Shown: positions 43,977 through 55,186, counted from the first letter of the stretch. The stretch is DNA of 64,000 nt from Acidobacteriota bacterium (GCA_019247495.1 JAFAOU010000009.1:34622-98621), one strand, 5' to 3'. Notes: a model not told the origin generated them from the letters alone. Translations and numbers: made by a program.

Positions 43977-44430
43977 AGCGCGGCATCTCCTCGTTCTGTT
44001 GCCGCATCTCGTGCGCTTCGCGCGCCTCGATCATCTTCACGGAGCACAGCACCTCGACGCCGAGGAAGAAGAGCGGCACGCCGTACTTCGCCAGCAGCAC
44101 GATGATCCAGTTGCCGCTAATCAAGCTCGCGACGTACTCCGCCGTCGCGCCGAACAGCAAGACATCGAGGCAGTACACACAGAACAGCCCAAAGAGAAAC
44201 ACGATGTACTTCATCACGAGGCTGCTGTGGACCTTGAGGAGATCGGGGCTCTTCTCCTCGTGATGCTTGACGGCGGCCTTGGCGTTGACGGCCTTGCCTT
44301 CGGCGTCGAGCACGTCGTGGCCTTTGGCGTTGATTACTTTCGCGCCCTTGATGAGCGCCTGGCGGCTGCTCTCCTCGTGCGCCGCCGAACCTTTGGAGCC
44401 GGAGTTGAGCGTCGTCGCATTAGCGGACAC
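43966..44430 (-). CDS. Membrane protein of the transfer-like module
   Basis: A 154-residue protein starting at the GTG at 44430 (MSANATTLNSGS). After a 65-residue hydrophilic, Ala/Lys-rich N-terminus come two or three membrane helices (VMKYIVFLFGLFCVYCLDVLL, WIIVLLAKYGVPLFFLGVEV). The start lies within the end of the vWA-like gene. Function unknown. Confidence 0.5.
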   Translation of the reverse strand: MSANATTLNSGSKGSAAHEESSRQALIKGAKVINAKGHDVLDAEGKAVNAKAAVKHHEEKSPDLLKVHSSLVMKYIVFLFGLFCVYCLDVLLFGATAEYVASLISGNWIIVLLAKYGVPLFFLGVEVLCSVKMIEAREAHEMRQQNEEMPRYGW

Positions 44431-45196
44431 GCGCACCTCCGTCTTCGGCGAAGTAGCGGACCGCCGCGGCGGTGGACTCGAAGCGTAGCGGCGTCGGGGT
44501 GAGCTTCGCGAGCGCGCCCATCGAGCCGACGCCGTTGACGACCGCGACCCGTGCGGTCGATCGCATCGTCGGCGTCGTCTTCGCGGTCGCGTTGTGCAGA
44601 CCATCGGTGATGAGGATGATGGCCGTCGTCGCGTTCGTGAACTCGGACGGCTCGGCGAGCATCAAGTCTCCCCGCTCGACGGCCGCCGTGAGGTCGGTCC
44701 CCAGAGCGTCGCCGGGCGCTTCAACGAGCGGGGTGATGGCGACGATGAAGGCGTCGATGCGGGCGTTCGCGTCCGCTTCCCACGCGCGGCGCTTCGCCTC
44801 GTACTTCTTTCGCTCTGCGTCCTCGCGCTTGCGGTTGTTCGCGTTGACGAAGAGGTTGCCGCCGTTCGGAGACGATGCAGGCGTTGGCAGCTCCGGCGGG
44901 GCCGGGACGTAGCAGCGAACGAGCGGGTGGTTGGAATCCTCGCGGATGAGGCCGAAGCCGACTTCGCCGCCCGACATGCGCAGGCGGTCGAAGATCGGCG
45001 CGAAGTCATCGAGCGATGCGGCGATCCTCGCCTCATTGCGGGATGCCGTCACGTCGTAGAGGACCGCGCCGCGGAATGGCGCAACCGCGATCACCGGCAC
45101 AGCCGCCGGCTTCGGGGTTAGCCGCGTTGTCGTCGTCGGGGCGTTGAGCGCCACCGCCAGCCCGACGAGCACGGCACCAAAGGACATGAGTTTCAT
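44420..45196 (-). CDS. Exported vWA-like protein
   Basis: A 258-residue protein. A signal peptide (MKLMSFGAVLVGLAVALNA) is followed by VLYDVTASRNEAR, where D48-x-T-x-S52 fits a MIDAS-like DxSxS variant. Later TTAIILITDGLHN matches the third vWA strand, and VAVVNGVGSMGAL the following one. It is probably periplasmic, binding another protein of the envelope complex through a metal site. First gene of the operon 45196 to 43509. Confidence 0.6.
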   Translation of the reverse strand: MKLMSFGAVLVGLAVALNAPTTTTRLTPKPAAVPVIAVAPFRGAVLYDVTASRNEARIAASLDDFAPIFDRLRMSGGEVGFGLIREDSNHPLVRCYVPAPPELPTPASSPNGGNLFVNANNRKREDAERKKYEAKRRAWEADANARIDAFIVAITPLVEAPGDALGTDLTAAVERGDLMLAEPSEFTNATTAIILITDGLHNATAKTTPTMRSTARVAVVNGVGSMGALAKLTPTPLRFESTAAAVRYFAEDGGARVR

Positions 45197-45349
45197 GAGT
45201 CTCCTGTACTTCCTTGTTTCGCTGATGGGTCTCGCGTGCGAGCCAATCGGCGGGGTCGCCGAGCCGGGTTCTTCCGATTCCGGCCCGGCGACGTCGGTGA
45301 GGGTACGAAGCGATACTCCCGGGGTCCGCGCAAAGTGTCGAAGAGTTGG

Positions 45350-46561
45350 TTAGGAATCGAGGGCGCGTTGAATGTCCCGCAGTGCCTCCGGGGACGGCCG
45401 CGCGTACCGCATCGTCATGGCGATCGTCGTGTGCCCGAGCGCTCTGGAAATAATCCCCAGATTGACGTTGCGGCTTATCAACCTACTCGCAAAGCTGTGG
45501 CGAAAATCGTGGATACGTAGGCGGCGCGTGATCCCGGCGAGCTTCTTCACGAGGTTGAAGGTCCGATGGACGCGCGTCGCCGAGAGCGGGCGACCTTCTT
45601 CATCCGTGAAGACGTACTCGCCCGCGAAGCGGCGCGCATTACACTCTTGCAGTGCGGCGTAGCACGCATCCGACATCGGCACCGTCACCGGGAGCTTCGT
45701 CTTCTGCATGATGATGCTGACCCACCGCTGCTCGAAATCCACGGAGCGCCAAGCGAGTCGAAGGAGATCCCCCTTCCGAAATCCGGTCTCGATCGCGCAT
45801 ATGAAAAACCCTTTGACGAATCTCAGTCGCGCGAACGCATCCGCCGCGGCATCCCCGTCTGGCCGGATGCTCCCACCGAAGTGGCGCGCGTTGGGGTAAC
45901 GCTCGCATGTCCGGGCGACACCGAGCGTGCGCCGCGCGCCGAGGTGTGCGCGGAAGCGCGCCTCATCATCGAAGGCGGCGAAGAACCGCGCGCGTTCTTC
46001 ATCCGTGAGTTCCAGCGCGAGCGGGTCGGGCTTCTGGCGCTTGAGCCGCTTCTTCAGCGGGAACTCTTCGATGAGATCGAAGTCGTCCACGGCGCGGTGG
46101 AGGAGGATGAGCAGCACGTTGACGTAGCCGTTCACCGTCGAGAGCGCGTAGCCGGCCCGCTTCAACTTCGTCTCGAACGCCTTGACCGCGGCCGTGGCGA
46201 TCTCGTTGAGGCGCGTCGAGCCGAACACCGGGAGCAGGTGCTTCGTGGCTGTCCTGCGGTACTCGGTCGCCGTCTTCGGGCTGACCTGTGCGGCGATGTC
46301 ATCCATGTAGGCGGCGACGTACTCACGGAAGGTCAGCACGTGACCGGGCCGCGCTTCGCCTTTCAGCGCCCGCGCGCGAAACTCCGTCCACATGTGGACG
46401 GCCTCATCCCACGTCGCCGCTTCGACGGTCGCGCGGTGGCGTGATTCACCGCCGCTGCCCGGCAGGTAGACCGAAAAATACGCGAGCCCGGCCGCCTCGT
46501 CGTAGCGAAAGCCTTTGAGGTGCTGCCCGCGGGGGCGGCGCACGCCCCCGCGGTGCTTCAC
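45350..46561 (-). CDS. Tyrosine integrase of the tRNA-Pro element
   Basis: A 403-residue phage-type integrase. The start is the GTG at 46561, overlapping the excisionase stop (GTGA). An N-terminal arm-binding region is followed by a SAM-like core-binding domain (LTFREYVAAYMDDIAAQVS) and the catalytic domain: ETGFRKGDLLRLAW, IHDFRHSFASRLI and LGHTTIAMTMRYARP (Arg, His-x-x-Arg, His and Tyr). It sits 371 bases from the 3' end of tRNA-Pro, the usual layout for integration into a tRNA gene. Confidence 0.85.
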   Translation of the reverse strand: MKHRGGVRRPRGQHLKGFRYDEAAGLAYFSVYLPGSGGESRHRATVEAATWDEAVHMWTEFRARALKGEARPGHVLTFREYVAAYMDDIAAQVSPKTATEYRRTATKHLLPVFGSTRLNEIATAAVKAFETKLKRAGYALSTVNGYVNVLLILLHRAVDDFDLIEEFPLKKRLKRQKPDPLALELTDEERARFFAAFDDEARFRAHLGARRTLGVARTCERYPNARHFGGSIRPDGDAAADAFARLRFVKGFFICAIETGFRKGDLLRLAWRSVDFEQRWVSIIMQKTKLPVTVPMSDACYAALQECNARRFAGEYVFTDEEGRPLSATRVHRTFNLVKKLAGITRRLRIHDFRHSFASRLISRNVNLGIISRALGHTTIAMTMRYARPSPEALRDIQRALDS

Positions 46562-46767
46562 GCGCCCCACGCGATGCGCGGGGTTCTCATCGCTCGCGCG
46601 GCGAGTGCGGTTTTCACCTCGGCGCGGTCGTAGTAGATGCGCTTGAGCGAGAGCTGCATCTTCGGCCGGGGGAACCAGCCTGCTCGCTCCCAATGCGCGA
46701 TGGTTTGGGATTGCACGCCGAGTTCGGCGGCGATCTCGATGCGCGAAATCAGCGTCTCGTGATCCAT
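46558..46767 (-). CDS. Excisionase-like MerR-type HTH protein
   Basis: A 69-residue protein (ISRIEIAAELGVQSQTIAHW ... RIYYDRAEV), a MerR/Xis-type winged helix-turn-helix. It lies just upstream of the integrase and overlaps it by four bases, so it probably controls excision direction and integrase expression. Confidence 0.75.
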   Translation of the reverse strand: MDHETLISRIEIAAELGVQSQTIAHWERAGWFPRPKMQLSLKRIYYDRAEVKTALAARAMRTPRIAWGA

Positions 46768-46931
46768 ACGTCGTGGATACCTCCGACGCTAGGATCTCGC
46801 TCGACTCCACGCCTTCGGCGTGAAGTGCCGAAGAGTTACTAGGCGCGCTACTAGGCACGGAGCGCGGGTTCAGCGTTTTCGCGGCGTATGGGCGGGGCGC
46901 GTAAGTTGTTGTGGCTTCTTGGGGTTGTGAT

Positions 46932-47008
46932 TGGTCGGGCAGGGGGGATTTGAACCCCCGACCACCTGAACCCCATTCAGGTACGCTACCAGGCTGCGCT
47001 ACTGCCCG
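46932..47008 (-). tRNA. tRNA-Pro (GGG anticodon)
   Basis: A 77-base cloverleaf read on the minus strand: acceptor CGGGCAG paired with CTGCCCG, D arm, anticodon loop ATGGGGT with anticodon GGG, T arm GGGGGTTCAAATCCCCC and encoded CCA. Its 3' end faces the integrase, so it is the probable attachment site of the element to the left. The matching second copy of the tRNA 3' end is not seen in the window. Confidence 0.95.
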
Positions 47009-47054
47009 ACTCGGGTTCGCATCCTAACACGGGCACCGAGAGCGTATTCCGAGG

Positions 47055-48911
47055 TTAGAGGCCTGCTGCCCAGAGGATCAGGTACTTCGTGATCTCGATG
47101 TTTTTTGCGGCCGGCGTGACGACGATTTCTTCGATCTCGCGCGCCTTCGATTGCAGATCTTCGCGGATCACCTGGAGCTCTTTTTCCCAGGAGCGCTGGA
47201 TCTGGCGGATGCGGGAGAGATAGTCGTCTTCGCGGACGGAATGCGACGACTCGACGACGCCGGCGGGCTTGCCGCTGGTGATGTTGTACAGGGCCTGACC
47301 CCAGGCCACGTTGACGTCCTGGCCGCGCTGGTCCATCGGCTGGGTGTCGTCGTTGTCGAGCTCGCGCGTGTCGCGCTCGGAGCGCTCCTTGACCTGATCG
47401 ATGCGGCGGCGGAAGGTGCCTTCCAGGCGTTCCTGCTCCTTTTCGATGCGGCGCTTCGCTTCTTCGTTGCAGCGCGCCAGGAAGTCCTTGCGCGACTCAC
47501 CCTGCTGCGAATACATCGCGAACTCGGGATTGTAGAAAACGGTCAGCCGCGCTGTGCCGGCCACGTATTGCCGGAACGCGTCTTCCGATTGCAGCGCGCC
47601 CTGCATCAACATCTCCGGCTTCAACGCATCGTCGACCTCGTGGTTCGGATCGGGAACGGCGCGGATGTCGAGCGTCTCCGGATCGATCGGCCGCGCCTCG
47701 TTCCAAGGCACCGTTCCGTCGCCGGAGCGCATCGGAGCGATGAAGGCATTGACGGTGGCGGTGTGGACGCCGCTGCGGGGTTCGATCTGCGTCACGATGG
47801 CCTCGGCCAACAGATGCGGGCGATACGCCCCGCTGCCGCCGAAGACGTAGAGCTGCTCGAGTGACGGCGAGCTGCGCATGGTGAAGCGCGTTCGGCGGGC
47901 GGACGGAGCGTCGTCGGCGCGTTCGACGGTCAGACCGTGCGCGACCGGCTGCGCGTCGATGACTTCGCCCGGCACGTTCGCGAGCGCTGCGCGGACGGCG
48001 TCGCGGCGGTCGGGCGGCATGAGGAACACGATGCATCCGCCGCCGCCGGCGCCACAGACTTTTCCGGCCCAGGCGCCGGCGCCGAGCGCCGCTGCGATCG
48101 CGGACTCAATCTCCGGCGTGGAGATGCCGTCGATGAGTGCCTTGCGATTCTGCCATTCGTGATCGAGGGCCCCTCCGGCTGCTTCCATGTCGCCGTTTTC
48201 GAGCGCCTTCTCCATCTCGATGGCGCTTTCGGCGATCTTGTCGAGTCCTTTGTGGACCTTCTTCTTGCCGTCGATCTGGCGTTTGTAGATGTCCCAGTTG
48301 TTCGTGCCGGAGAAGTGCGCCACGCCGGTGTAGTGCAGAAGCATGTGATCGGCGAGGCGGTCGATCGGCAGGGTGATGGGATGGCGGATCACCGCGCCCG
48401 GCTCGAGATGGATGGCCATCAGGCCGCCGTACACGGGCGGGTAGTAATCCTGAATGCCGGCAGGGACCTTGATGAGCCGCGTTTCCAGGTCGCGCACGAG
48501 GGCGATGAGATCGTCGCCCTGCACCGGCTGGCCGGCGATTTCGGAGAGCGCGCGAACGAGGGTGATGGTCAGCGCCGAAGAACCGCCGAGGCCGGAGCCG
48601 CGCGGGGCGTCGGTACGGGTGGTGATGCGGACGCCGGGGAGGTGGAAATGCTCGAGCGCGCGATGGATCAGCGCCGCTTTCGGATCGGCGGCCAGCTCGT
48701 GGATGGACGAATAGCGATGCTCGTACTGCTGGTCCGTGAGATTGATGGTGATGGCGTCGTCGCCAGTCTCGGCCACTTCCGATTCCGCGTGATACGAAAT
48801 CGCCACGTTGACGGTGCGCGAGCCTGGATGGAAGAGGTAGAGCGGCCAGAGGTCGAGAGTACCGCCAGCGAGATCGGCGCGCACCGGCGCGCGGACAGTG
48901 ACCTTTTTCAT
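47055..48911 (-). CDS. GHMP kinase fused to a long unknown C-terminal domain
   Basis: A 618-residue protein. Residues 1-340 are a GHMP kinase of the heptose-7-phosphate/HddA kind: APVRADLAGGTLDLWPLY and the ATP loop PRGSGLGGSSAL at 103-114, then GKVCGAGGGGCIVFL near the end. Members are normally about 340 residues. Here 280 more residues follow (LYVFGGSGAYRPHL ..., a coiled coil rich in E/R at about 470-560, and NIEITKYLILW at the end), which I do not recognise. It is the first backbone gene after the tRNA. Sugar kinase activity is likely; the role of the fusion is unknown. Confidence 0.75.
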   Translation of the reverse strand: MKKVTVRAPVRADLAGGTLDLWPLYLFHPGSRTVNVAISYHAESEVAETGDDAITINLTDQQYEHRYSSIHELAADPKAALIHRALEHFHLPGVRITTRTDAPRGSGLGGSSALTITLVRALSEIAGQPVQGDDLIALVRDLETRLIKVPAGIQDYYPPVYGGLMAIHLEPGAVIRHPITLPIDRLADHMLLHYTGVAHFSGTNNWDIYKRQIDGKKKVHKGLDKIAESAIEMEKALENGDMEAAGGALDHEWQNRKALIDGISTPEIESAIAAALGAGAWAGKVCGAGGGGCIVFLMPPDRRDAVRAALANVPGEVIDAQPVAHGLTVERADDAPSARRTRFTMRSSPSLEQLYVFGGSGAYRPHLLAEAIVTQIEPRSGVHTATVNAFIAPMRSGDGTVPWNEARPIDPETLDIRAVPDPNHEVDDALKPEMLMQGALQSEDAFRQYVAGTARLTVFYNPEFAMYSQQGESRKDFLARCNEEAKRRIEKEQERLEGTFRRRIDQVKERSERDTRELDNDDTQPMDQRGQDVNVAWGQALYNITSGKPAGVVESSHSVREDDYLSRIRQIQRSWEKELQVIREDLQSKAREIEEIVVTPAAKNIEITKYLILWAAGL

Positions 48912-48947
48912 ATCGGGTTGGGCTGCTTCAGCCTGGACGCCTGACTG

Positions 48948-50330
48948 CTAGAAGAGTGCCCGCCGTTTTGCAGCGAACGCCGCCAGCTGTTGCGCCGGCG
49001 CGGCCAGTCTCGGGGCGAAGGCATCGACGCTGTTGCGGAAGGCGGCCAGCGCCGCGCCGCGAAGCGGATCGGGCGTAATCGACTTCAGTTTCAGAGGATC
49101 GAGCCACGTGCCGTTGTCGGAAACGCGGTAGTCGAGATGCGGGCCGGTAGCGAGGCCGGTCATGCCGACGTAGCCGATGACTTCGCCCTGCGTCACGCGG
49201 CGGCCGGGCTTGATGCCCTTGGCGAAGCGCGAAAGGTGCAGGTACGAAGTCTCGATACGCGACGTGTGACGGATGCGGATGAAGTTGCCCTCACCGTGGT
49301 TGTACGTCGCCGCGGCGACGACGCCATCGGCCGTCGTCATCACCGGCGTACCGGTTGGCGCGCCGTAGTCGACGCCGTGGTGCGGGCGGAAGTAGTGCAG
49401 CAGCGGATGGAAGCGGCTCACGGAAAACTTCGAGGTGATGCGGCTGAACTGCAGCGGCGCGCGCAGGAACTGCTTGCGGAGCGGGCTGCCGTTGCGGGCG
49501 TAGTAGCCGGCATGGCCGTCGGTGTCGCAGCGGTAGGCCTCGAAAGTCTGGCCGTTGTGCGTGAAGCGCGCGGCGACGATCGGACCGTAGCCGGTGACGT
49601 CGGGTCCCGCGAACTTTTTCTTCACGACGAGGCTGAAGGAGTCGCCCTTCTGGAGCGCGAAGAAGTCGATGTCCCACTGGAAGACGTCAACGAGCTCCTG
49701 GACGAGTTGCGGCGTTTCGCCGGCGCCTCGGAGCGCTTCGTACAGTGACGAATCGATCTCGGCGGAGACGGCCGTGTCGATTTCCGTCTGCTGCGCCGGG
49801 CGCGGGGTGATGGCGAACGCGGCACCGTCGCGGACGGCGTCGATTTCACCCCAGCCGTTGACTTTCATTTCGACACTGTCGACTGCGCCGGCGGCGTCGT
49901 AGTGGAAGCGGAGGAGGTGGCCGGGACGAAGGCGGCGGAGGTCGACGGTCTTGCCGAATTCGTTGTTGAGCGTGGCGGCGTCGGAGCGGCCAAGGCCGCC
50001 GGCGCTTAGGACGGAGTCGAGCGTGTCGCCTTCATCGAGCGTCAGGACGACTGAGTGCTCGGGCAGCGACGCCGCGGCGGGGGCGGTCAGCTCAGCGTAG
50101 CGGAGCGGCGTAACGCTCATGGCGGCGCGCGAAATCGCCGCCGGCGCCGGCTGCGACACTGCGACGTCATTAGTGACGGAGGCCAGGATGAACGGGATTG
50201 CCAGCGGAAGTGCGACAGCGACATACAGCCGCGGCCGCCGGGCCAGACGTCGCAGAAATCCCTCGCGTGCGAACTGTCTTCTCATCGATTTGGAACCGGT
50301 ACTGCGGACGAATCGGCCGGATCGTACCAT
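48948..50330 (-). CDS. Membrane-anchored M23 family peptidase
   Basis: A protein of about 460 residues. I use the ATG at 50330 (AGGGAGGG upstream); ATG 50288 is an alternative. After an N-terminal membrane helix (LYVAVALPLAIPFILASV) come an OapA/LysM-like region (VVLTLDEGDTLDSVLSAGG) and a C-terminal LytM domain with HHGVDYGAPTGTPV, YLHLSRFAKGIKPG and GPHLDYRVSDNG, holding the zinc ligands of M23 endopeptidases. Likely a periplasmic peptidoglycan hydrolase of the MepM type. Confidence 0.85.
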   Translation of the reverse strand: MVRSGRFVRSTGSKSMRRQFAREGFLRRLARRPRLYVAVALPLAIPFILASVTNDVAVSQPAPAAISRAAMSVTPLRYAELTAPAAASLPEHSVVLTLDEGDTLDSVLSAGGLGRSDAATLNNEFGKTVDLRRLRPGHLLRFHYDAAGAVDSVEMKVNGWGEIDAVRDGAAFAITPRPAQQTEIDTAVSAEIDSSLYEALRGAGETPQLVQELVDVFQWDIDFFALQKGDSFSLVVKKKFAGPDVTGYGPIVAARFTHNGQTFEAYRCDTDGHAGYYARNGSPLRKQFLRAPLQFSRITSKFSVSRFHPLLHYFRPHHGVDYGAPTGTPVMTTADGVVAAATYNHGEGNFIRIRHTSRIETSYLHLSRFAKGIKPGRRVTQGEVIGYVGMTGLATGPHLDYRVSDNGTWLDPLKLKSITPDPLRGAALAAFRNSVDAFAPRLAAPAQQLAAFAAKRRALF

Positions 50331-50348
50331 GTGCCCACCCTCCCTACC

Positions 50349-50424
50349 GGCTGTCGGCTGTCGGGCGTCGGCTCTCGGGGAGGTTGAGTTTCCTCCGACA
50401 GCCGACACCTGAGAGCCGACAGCA
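50349..50424. repeat. Complex intergenic hairpin
   Basis: Repeated GCTGTCGGC/GCCGACAGC units form a long imperfect hairpin between the M23 peptidase gene and the upstream end of the next minus-strand gene. It may terminate the 50429 gene. Similar hairpins recur at 59964, 61008 and 62100. Confidence 0.5.
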
Positions 50425-50428
50425 AAAA

Positions 50429-51283
50429 CTACTGTTTCTCTGCCGGCTCCATCGAAAGCACCTGCACCGGCGCTTTCTGCGTGTCGTCGTGGATTGGACC
50501 GGCTTTGTGGTACGTCACGGGGACCGCGAACGTGGCCACGTTGACCGAGGCTGTCGGTTGGATCGAGGTCACCAGCAACTCGCTGGTCTGGGTCACGGTG
50601 CGATTCATGTGCAGTTCCGACGTCGGATTCTGCGCCGCGTGGGTGTTTACCGTGGTCACGTTCACGATCTGCTTGAGCGGAAAGCCTTTGATGTTCGTGT
50701 TCTCGGCCGACATCAGGTCATCGAGGTCGGGGTTGCCGGTGTGCAGCGCGCCGCTGGCGAGGAACGTGTCGCCGACGTCGCCGAAGGCGTTGGTGGTCCA
50801 TTTGTCGATGGTCGTCTTCACCGTCTGCGTCAGCGGCATGTTGCCAAAGGCGACGGTGATGTCGTAGCTCATGACCATCCGGTAGTGCTCCGTGGGAAAG
50901 CCGGCGATGCTGAGCTGGTCCGGCATCTTTGTGACGTCGATCTTCTTGTTCGCGATGGTGATCTTGCGGGCGCCGATCGAGCCGGTCACGCTGGCAGCGT
51001 TGATTTCCACGAACGACTTTTTCGACGGGTCGATGAAAGTCATCGTTCGCGAGCCGTTCGTGGCAATGACGTACGTTCCGGGGGGATAGGCGTTGCCGGT
51101 GAGGAACTCCACTCGGGAGCGGTCGCCGTCGATGATGGCACGGCCAGCGCAATCACTGGAGGGGATCGATTCGAGGTCGGAAGAGGTCGTCTGGCGGAAC
51201 TCGTACTGGATCGCCGCGGACGCGGATGAGGCGGTTACGACGAGCAGAAATAGTGCAATCACCGGCAAGTTCTTTTTCATCAA
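50429..51283 (-). CDS. Exported DUF4412-like protein
   Basis: A 284-residue protein with a signal peptide (LPVIALFLLVVTASSASA). The mature part is beta-rich: QYEFRQTTSSDLESI, RVEFLTGNAYPPGTYVIA and KSFVEINAASVTGS, a pattern like the DUF4412 family, whose fold is LolA-like. It is divergent from the LolA-like gene at 51357. Function unknown; probably periplasmic. Confidence 0.6.
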   Translation of the reverse strand: MMKKNLPVIALFLLVVTASSASAAIQYEFRQTTSSDLESIPSSDCAGRAIIDGDRSRVEFLTGNAYPPGTYVIATNGSRTMTFIDPSKKSFVEINAASVTGSIGARKITIANKKIDVTKMPDQLSIAGFPTEHYRMVMSYDITVAFGNMPLTQTVKTTIDKWTTNAFGDVGDTFLASGALHTGNPDLDDLMSAENTNIKGFPLKQIVNVTTVNTHAAQNPTSELHMNRTVTQTSELLVTSIQPTASVNVATFAVPVTYHKAGPIHDDTQKAPVQVLSMEPAEKQ

Positions 51284-51356
51284 TAACCTCAGTTTTCACA
51301 GAGTATAACCCGCCACCTCGGAAATACGATTTTGGAAGGGGGCGTTGGGGCAGCCC

Positions 51357-53223
<1,867 letters not shown>

Positions 53224-53278
53224 ACCTTGACGCCTGAAACGAAACAAAGAGCTCCCGAAAGCGAACCGAGAAAACGAT

Positions 53279-53590
53279 ATGACAGCGATTGCTCTGCTTC
53301 AGACCACGGGCGGCACGTCCGCCTTCCTCATCAACATCCTGCCCATCGCGGCCATCTTCCTCGTTTTCTACTTCCTGGTCATCGCGCCAGCCAACAAGCA
53401 GCGGCGCAAGACCGCGGAAATGCTCAGCACGCTGAAAAAGGGCGATAAGGTCCTCACTTCGGGCGGGATTTACGGGACGGTTCAGGGTGTTGAGGCCGAA
53501 GTTGTCTACCTGAAGATCGCCGAGAATGTGAAGGTCAAGGTTGCACGTTCAGCGATCACCGGAATCACCACGGGCGATGCGGCGGAGTAA
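53279..53590 (+). CDS. yajC: Preprotein translocase subunit YajC
   Basis: A 103-residue protein with one membrane helix (ILPIAAIFLVFYFLVIAPA) and the typical RRKTAEMLSTLKKGDKV and TSGGIYGTV motifs. It joins SecDF next to the SecYEG channel. It lies 55 bases after tgt and 27 bases before secD. Confidence 0.95.
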   Translation: MTAIALLQTTGGTSAFLINILPIAAIFLVFYFLVIAPANKQRRKTAEMLSTLKKGDKVLTSGGIYGTVQGVEAEVVYLKIAENVKVKVARSAITGITTGDAAE

Positions 53591-53617
53591 CCCGCTCCCT
53601 TTTTTCCTGGAGGAAAC

Positions 53618-55186
53618 TTGACTAGAAGTTTGCTGTGGAAAGTCATCATTATTCTGGCCGTGCTCGTCGGCTTCGCCGCCGCGATCATCCCGACCGCCGA
53701 CAACCCCGAGCCAATCCGCCGCGGCCTTGACCTGAAAGGCGGTACTCATCTGGTCATGCGCGTGAACGTCGGCGACGCCGTCCGCCTCGAGACCGACCAG
53801 GGCTCGGAGATGCTGAAGGCACAGGCGAAGAAGGCCAATCTCCCGATTCCGACGACGCGCCGCGTGAATGACACCACCTTCATCGCCATGCTTCCTCCGG
53901 ACACGCCGACCACCGAATACGAGCGGATCGCGAAGGATTACCTCGGCTCGTTCGACGTCAGCCGCACGCCCGACGGCGCGATGCAGTTCAAGATGAAGAC
54001 GGCGGTGCAGACGGCGCTCGAGCGCGACACGATCACGCACACCGTCGAGACGATCGACAACCGCGTGAACGCTCTGGGCGTCACGGAGCCGTACATCGCT
54101 ACCGAGGGCGCGAACCGCCTCGTCATCGAGCTTCCCGGCGTCGACGATCCGGCCCGCGTCAAGGACATCATCAAGACCACCGCCCAGCTCCAGTTCCGTC
54201 TCGTCGAAGGCGAGCCCGGCTCGACTCCCGAAGCGGCGATGACGAACGTTCCGGCGAACATGAAAACGGAAGTGGAAGTCCTGCCCGGAACGCGCGAGGA
54301 CGCGCTGGGCCGCTCCGCCGGCGTCGAGTACTACGCGATCCGCAAGACGGTTCCGGTCACCGGTACCGACCTGAAGAACGCGAAAGCCTCCAAGAGCCAG
54401 ATGGGCCAGCCGAACGTTGCCTTCTCGCTCACGCCGGACGGCGCGCGCAAGTTCGGCGACCTGACCGGCCAGAACATCAAACGCCGACTGGCCATCGTTC
54501 TCGACAACAAAGTCATCTCCGCGCCGGTCATCAATAGTCAGATCAATGAATCGGGCGTGATCGAAGGCTCTTTCACGCCGCAGCAGGTGGCCGACCTATC
54601 GCTGCAACTGCGCAGCGGCTCCCTGCCTGCGTCGCTGACGACTCTGGAAGAGCGCACGGTCGGTCCGTCGCTCGGACGCGACTCGATTCGCCAGGGCGTT
54701 CTCGCGTCGCTCATCGGCTTCATCGCACTGATCCTGGCCGTGCTGCTTTTCTACAAAGGCGCCGGCGTGAATGCGGTGCTGGCGCTGCTGCTGAATCTCG
54801 TCATCCTGCTCGGCATGATGGCGCTCTTCCACGCCACGCTGACACTGCCCGGCATCGCCGGCATCATCCTCACGCTCGGCATGGCCATCGACTCGAACGT
54901 GCTCGTCTTCGAGCGCATCCGCGAGGAGCTGCGCGACGGCAAGATGGTCCGCGCGGCCATCGAGAACGGCTTCTCCCGTGCCTTCGGAACCATCATCGAC
55001 ACGCACATGACCACGATCATCTCGGCGCTCTTCCTCTTCCAGTTCGGAACGGGCCCGATCAAAGGATTCGCCGTCACGCTGCTGATCGGTCTCTTCGCGT
55101 CGGTCTTCACCGCGTTCTTCGTTTCGCGCGTGATCTTCGACGTCATGTACAAATCGCAGAATCGCCCGACCGAGATGAGCATCTAA
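53618..55186 (+). CDS. secD: Protein translocase subunit SecD
   Basis: A 522-residue membrane protein. The family markers are visible: GLDLKGGTHLVMRV after the first helix, the periplasmic P1 domain, then NSQINESGVIEGSFT and five C-terminal helices with GMAIDSNVLVFERIREEL. It uses proton flow to pull proteins through SecYEG. Starts with TTG at 53618 after GGAGG. Ten bases separate it from secF. Confidence 0.95.
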   Translation: MTRSLLWKVIIILAVLVGFAAAIIPTADNPEPIRRGLDLKGGTHLVMRVNVGDAVRLETDQGSEMLKAQAKKANLPIPTTRRVNDTTFIAMLPPDTPTTEYERIAKDYLGSFDVSRTPDGAMQFKMKTAVQTALERDTITHTVETIDNRVNALGVTEPYIATEGANRLVIELPGVDDPARVKDIIKTTAQLQFRLVEGEPGSTPEAAMTNVPANMKTEVEVLPGTREDALGRSAGVEYYAIRKTVPVTGTDLKNAKASKSQMGQPNVAFSLTPDGARKFGDLTGQNIKRRLAIVLDNKVISAPVINSQINESGVIEGSFTPQQVADLSLQLRSGSLPASLTTLEERTVGPSLGRDSIRQGVLASLIGFIALILAVLLFYKGAGVNAVLALLLNLVILLGMMALFHATLTLPGIAGIILTLGMAIDSNVLVFERIREELRDGKMVRAAIENGFSRAFGTIIDTHMTTIISALFLFQFGTGPIKGFAVTLLIGLFASVFTAFFVSRVIFDVMYKSQNRPTEMSI

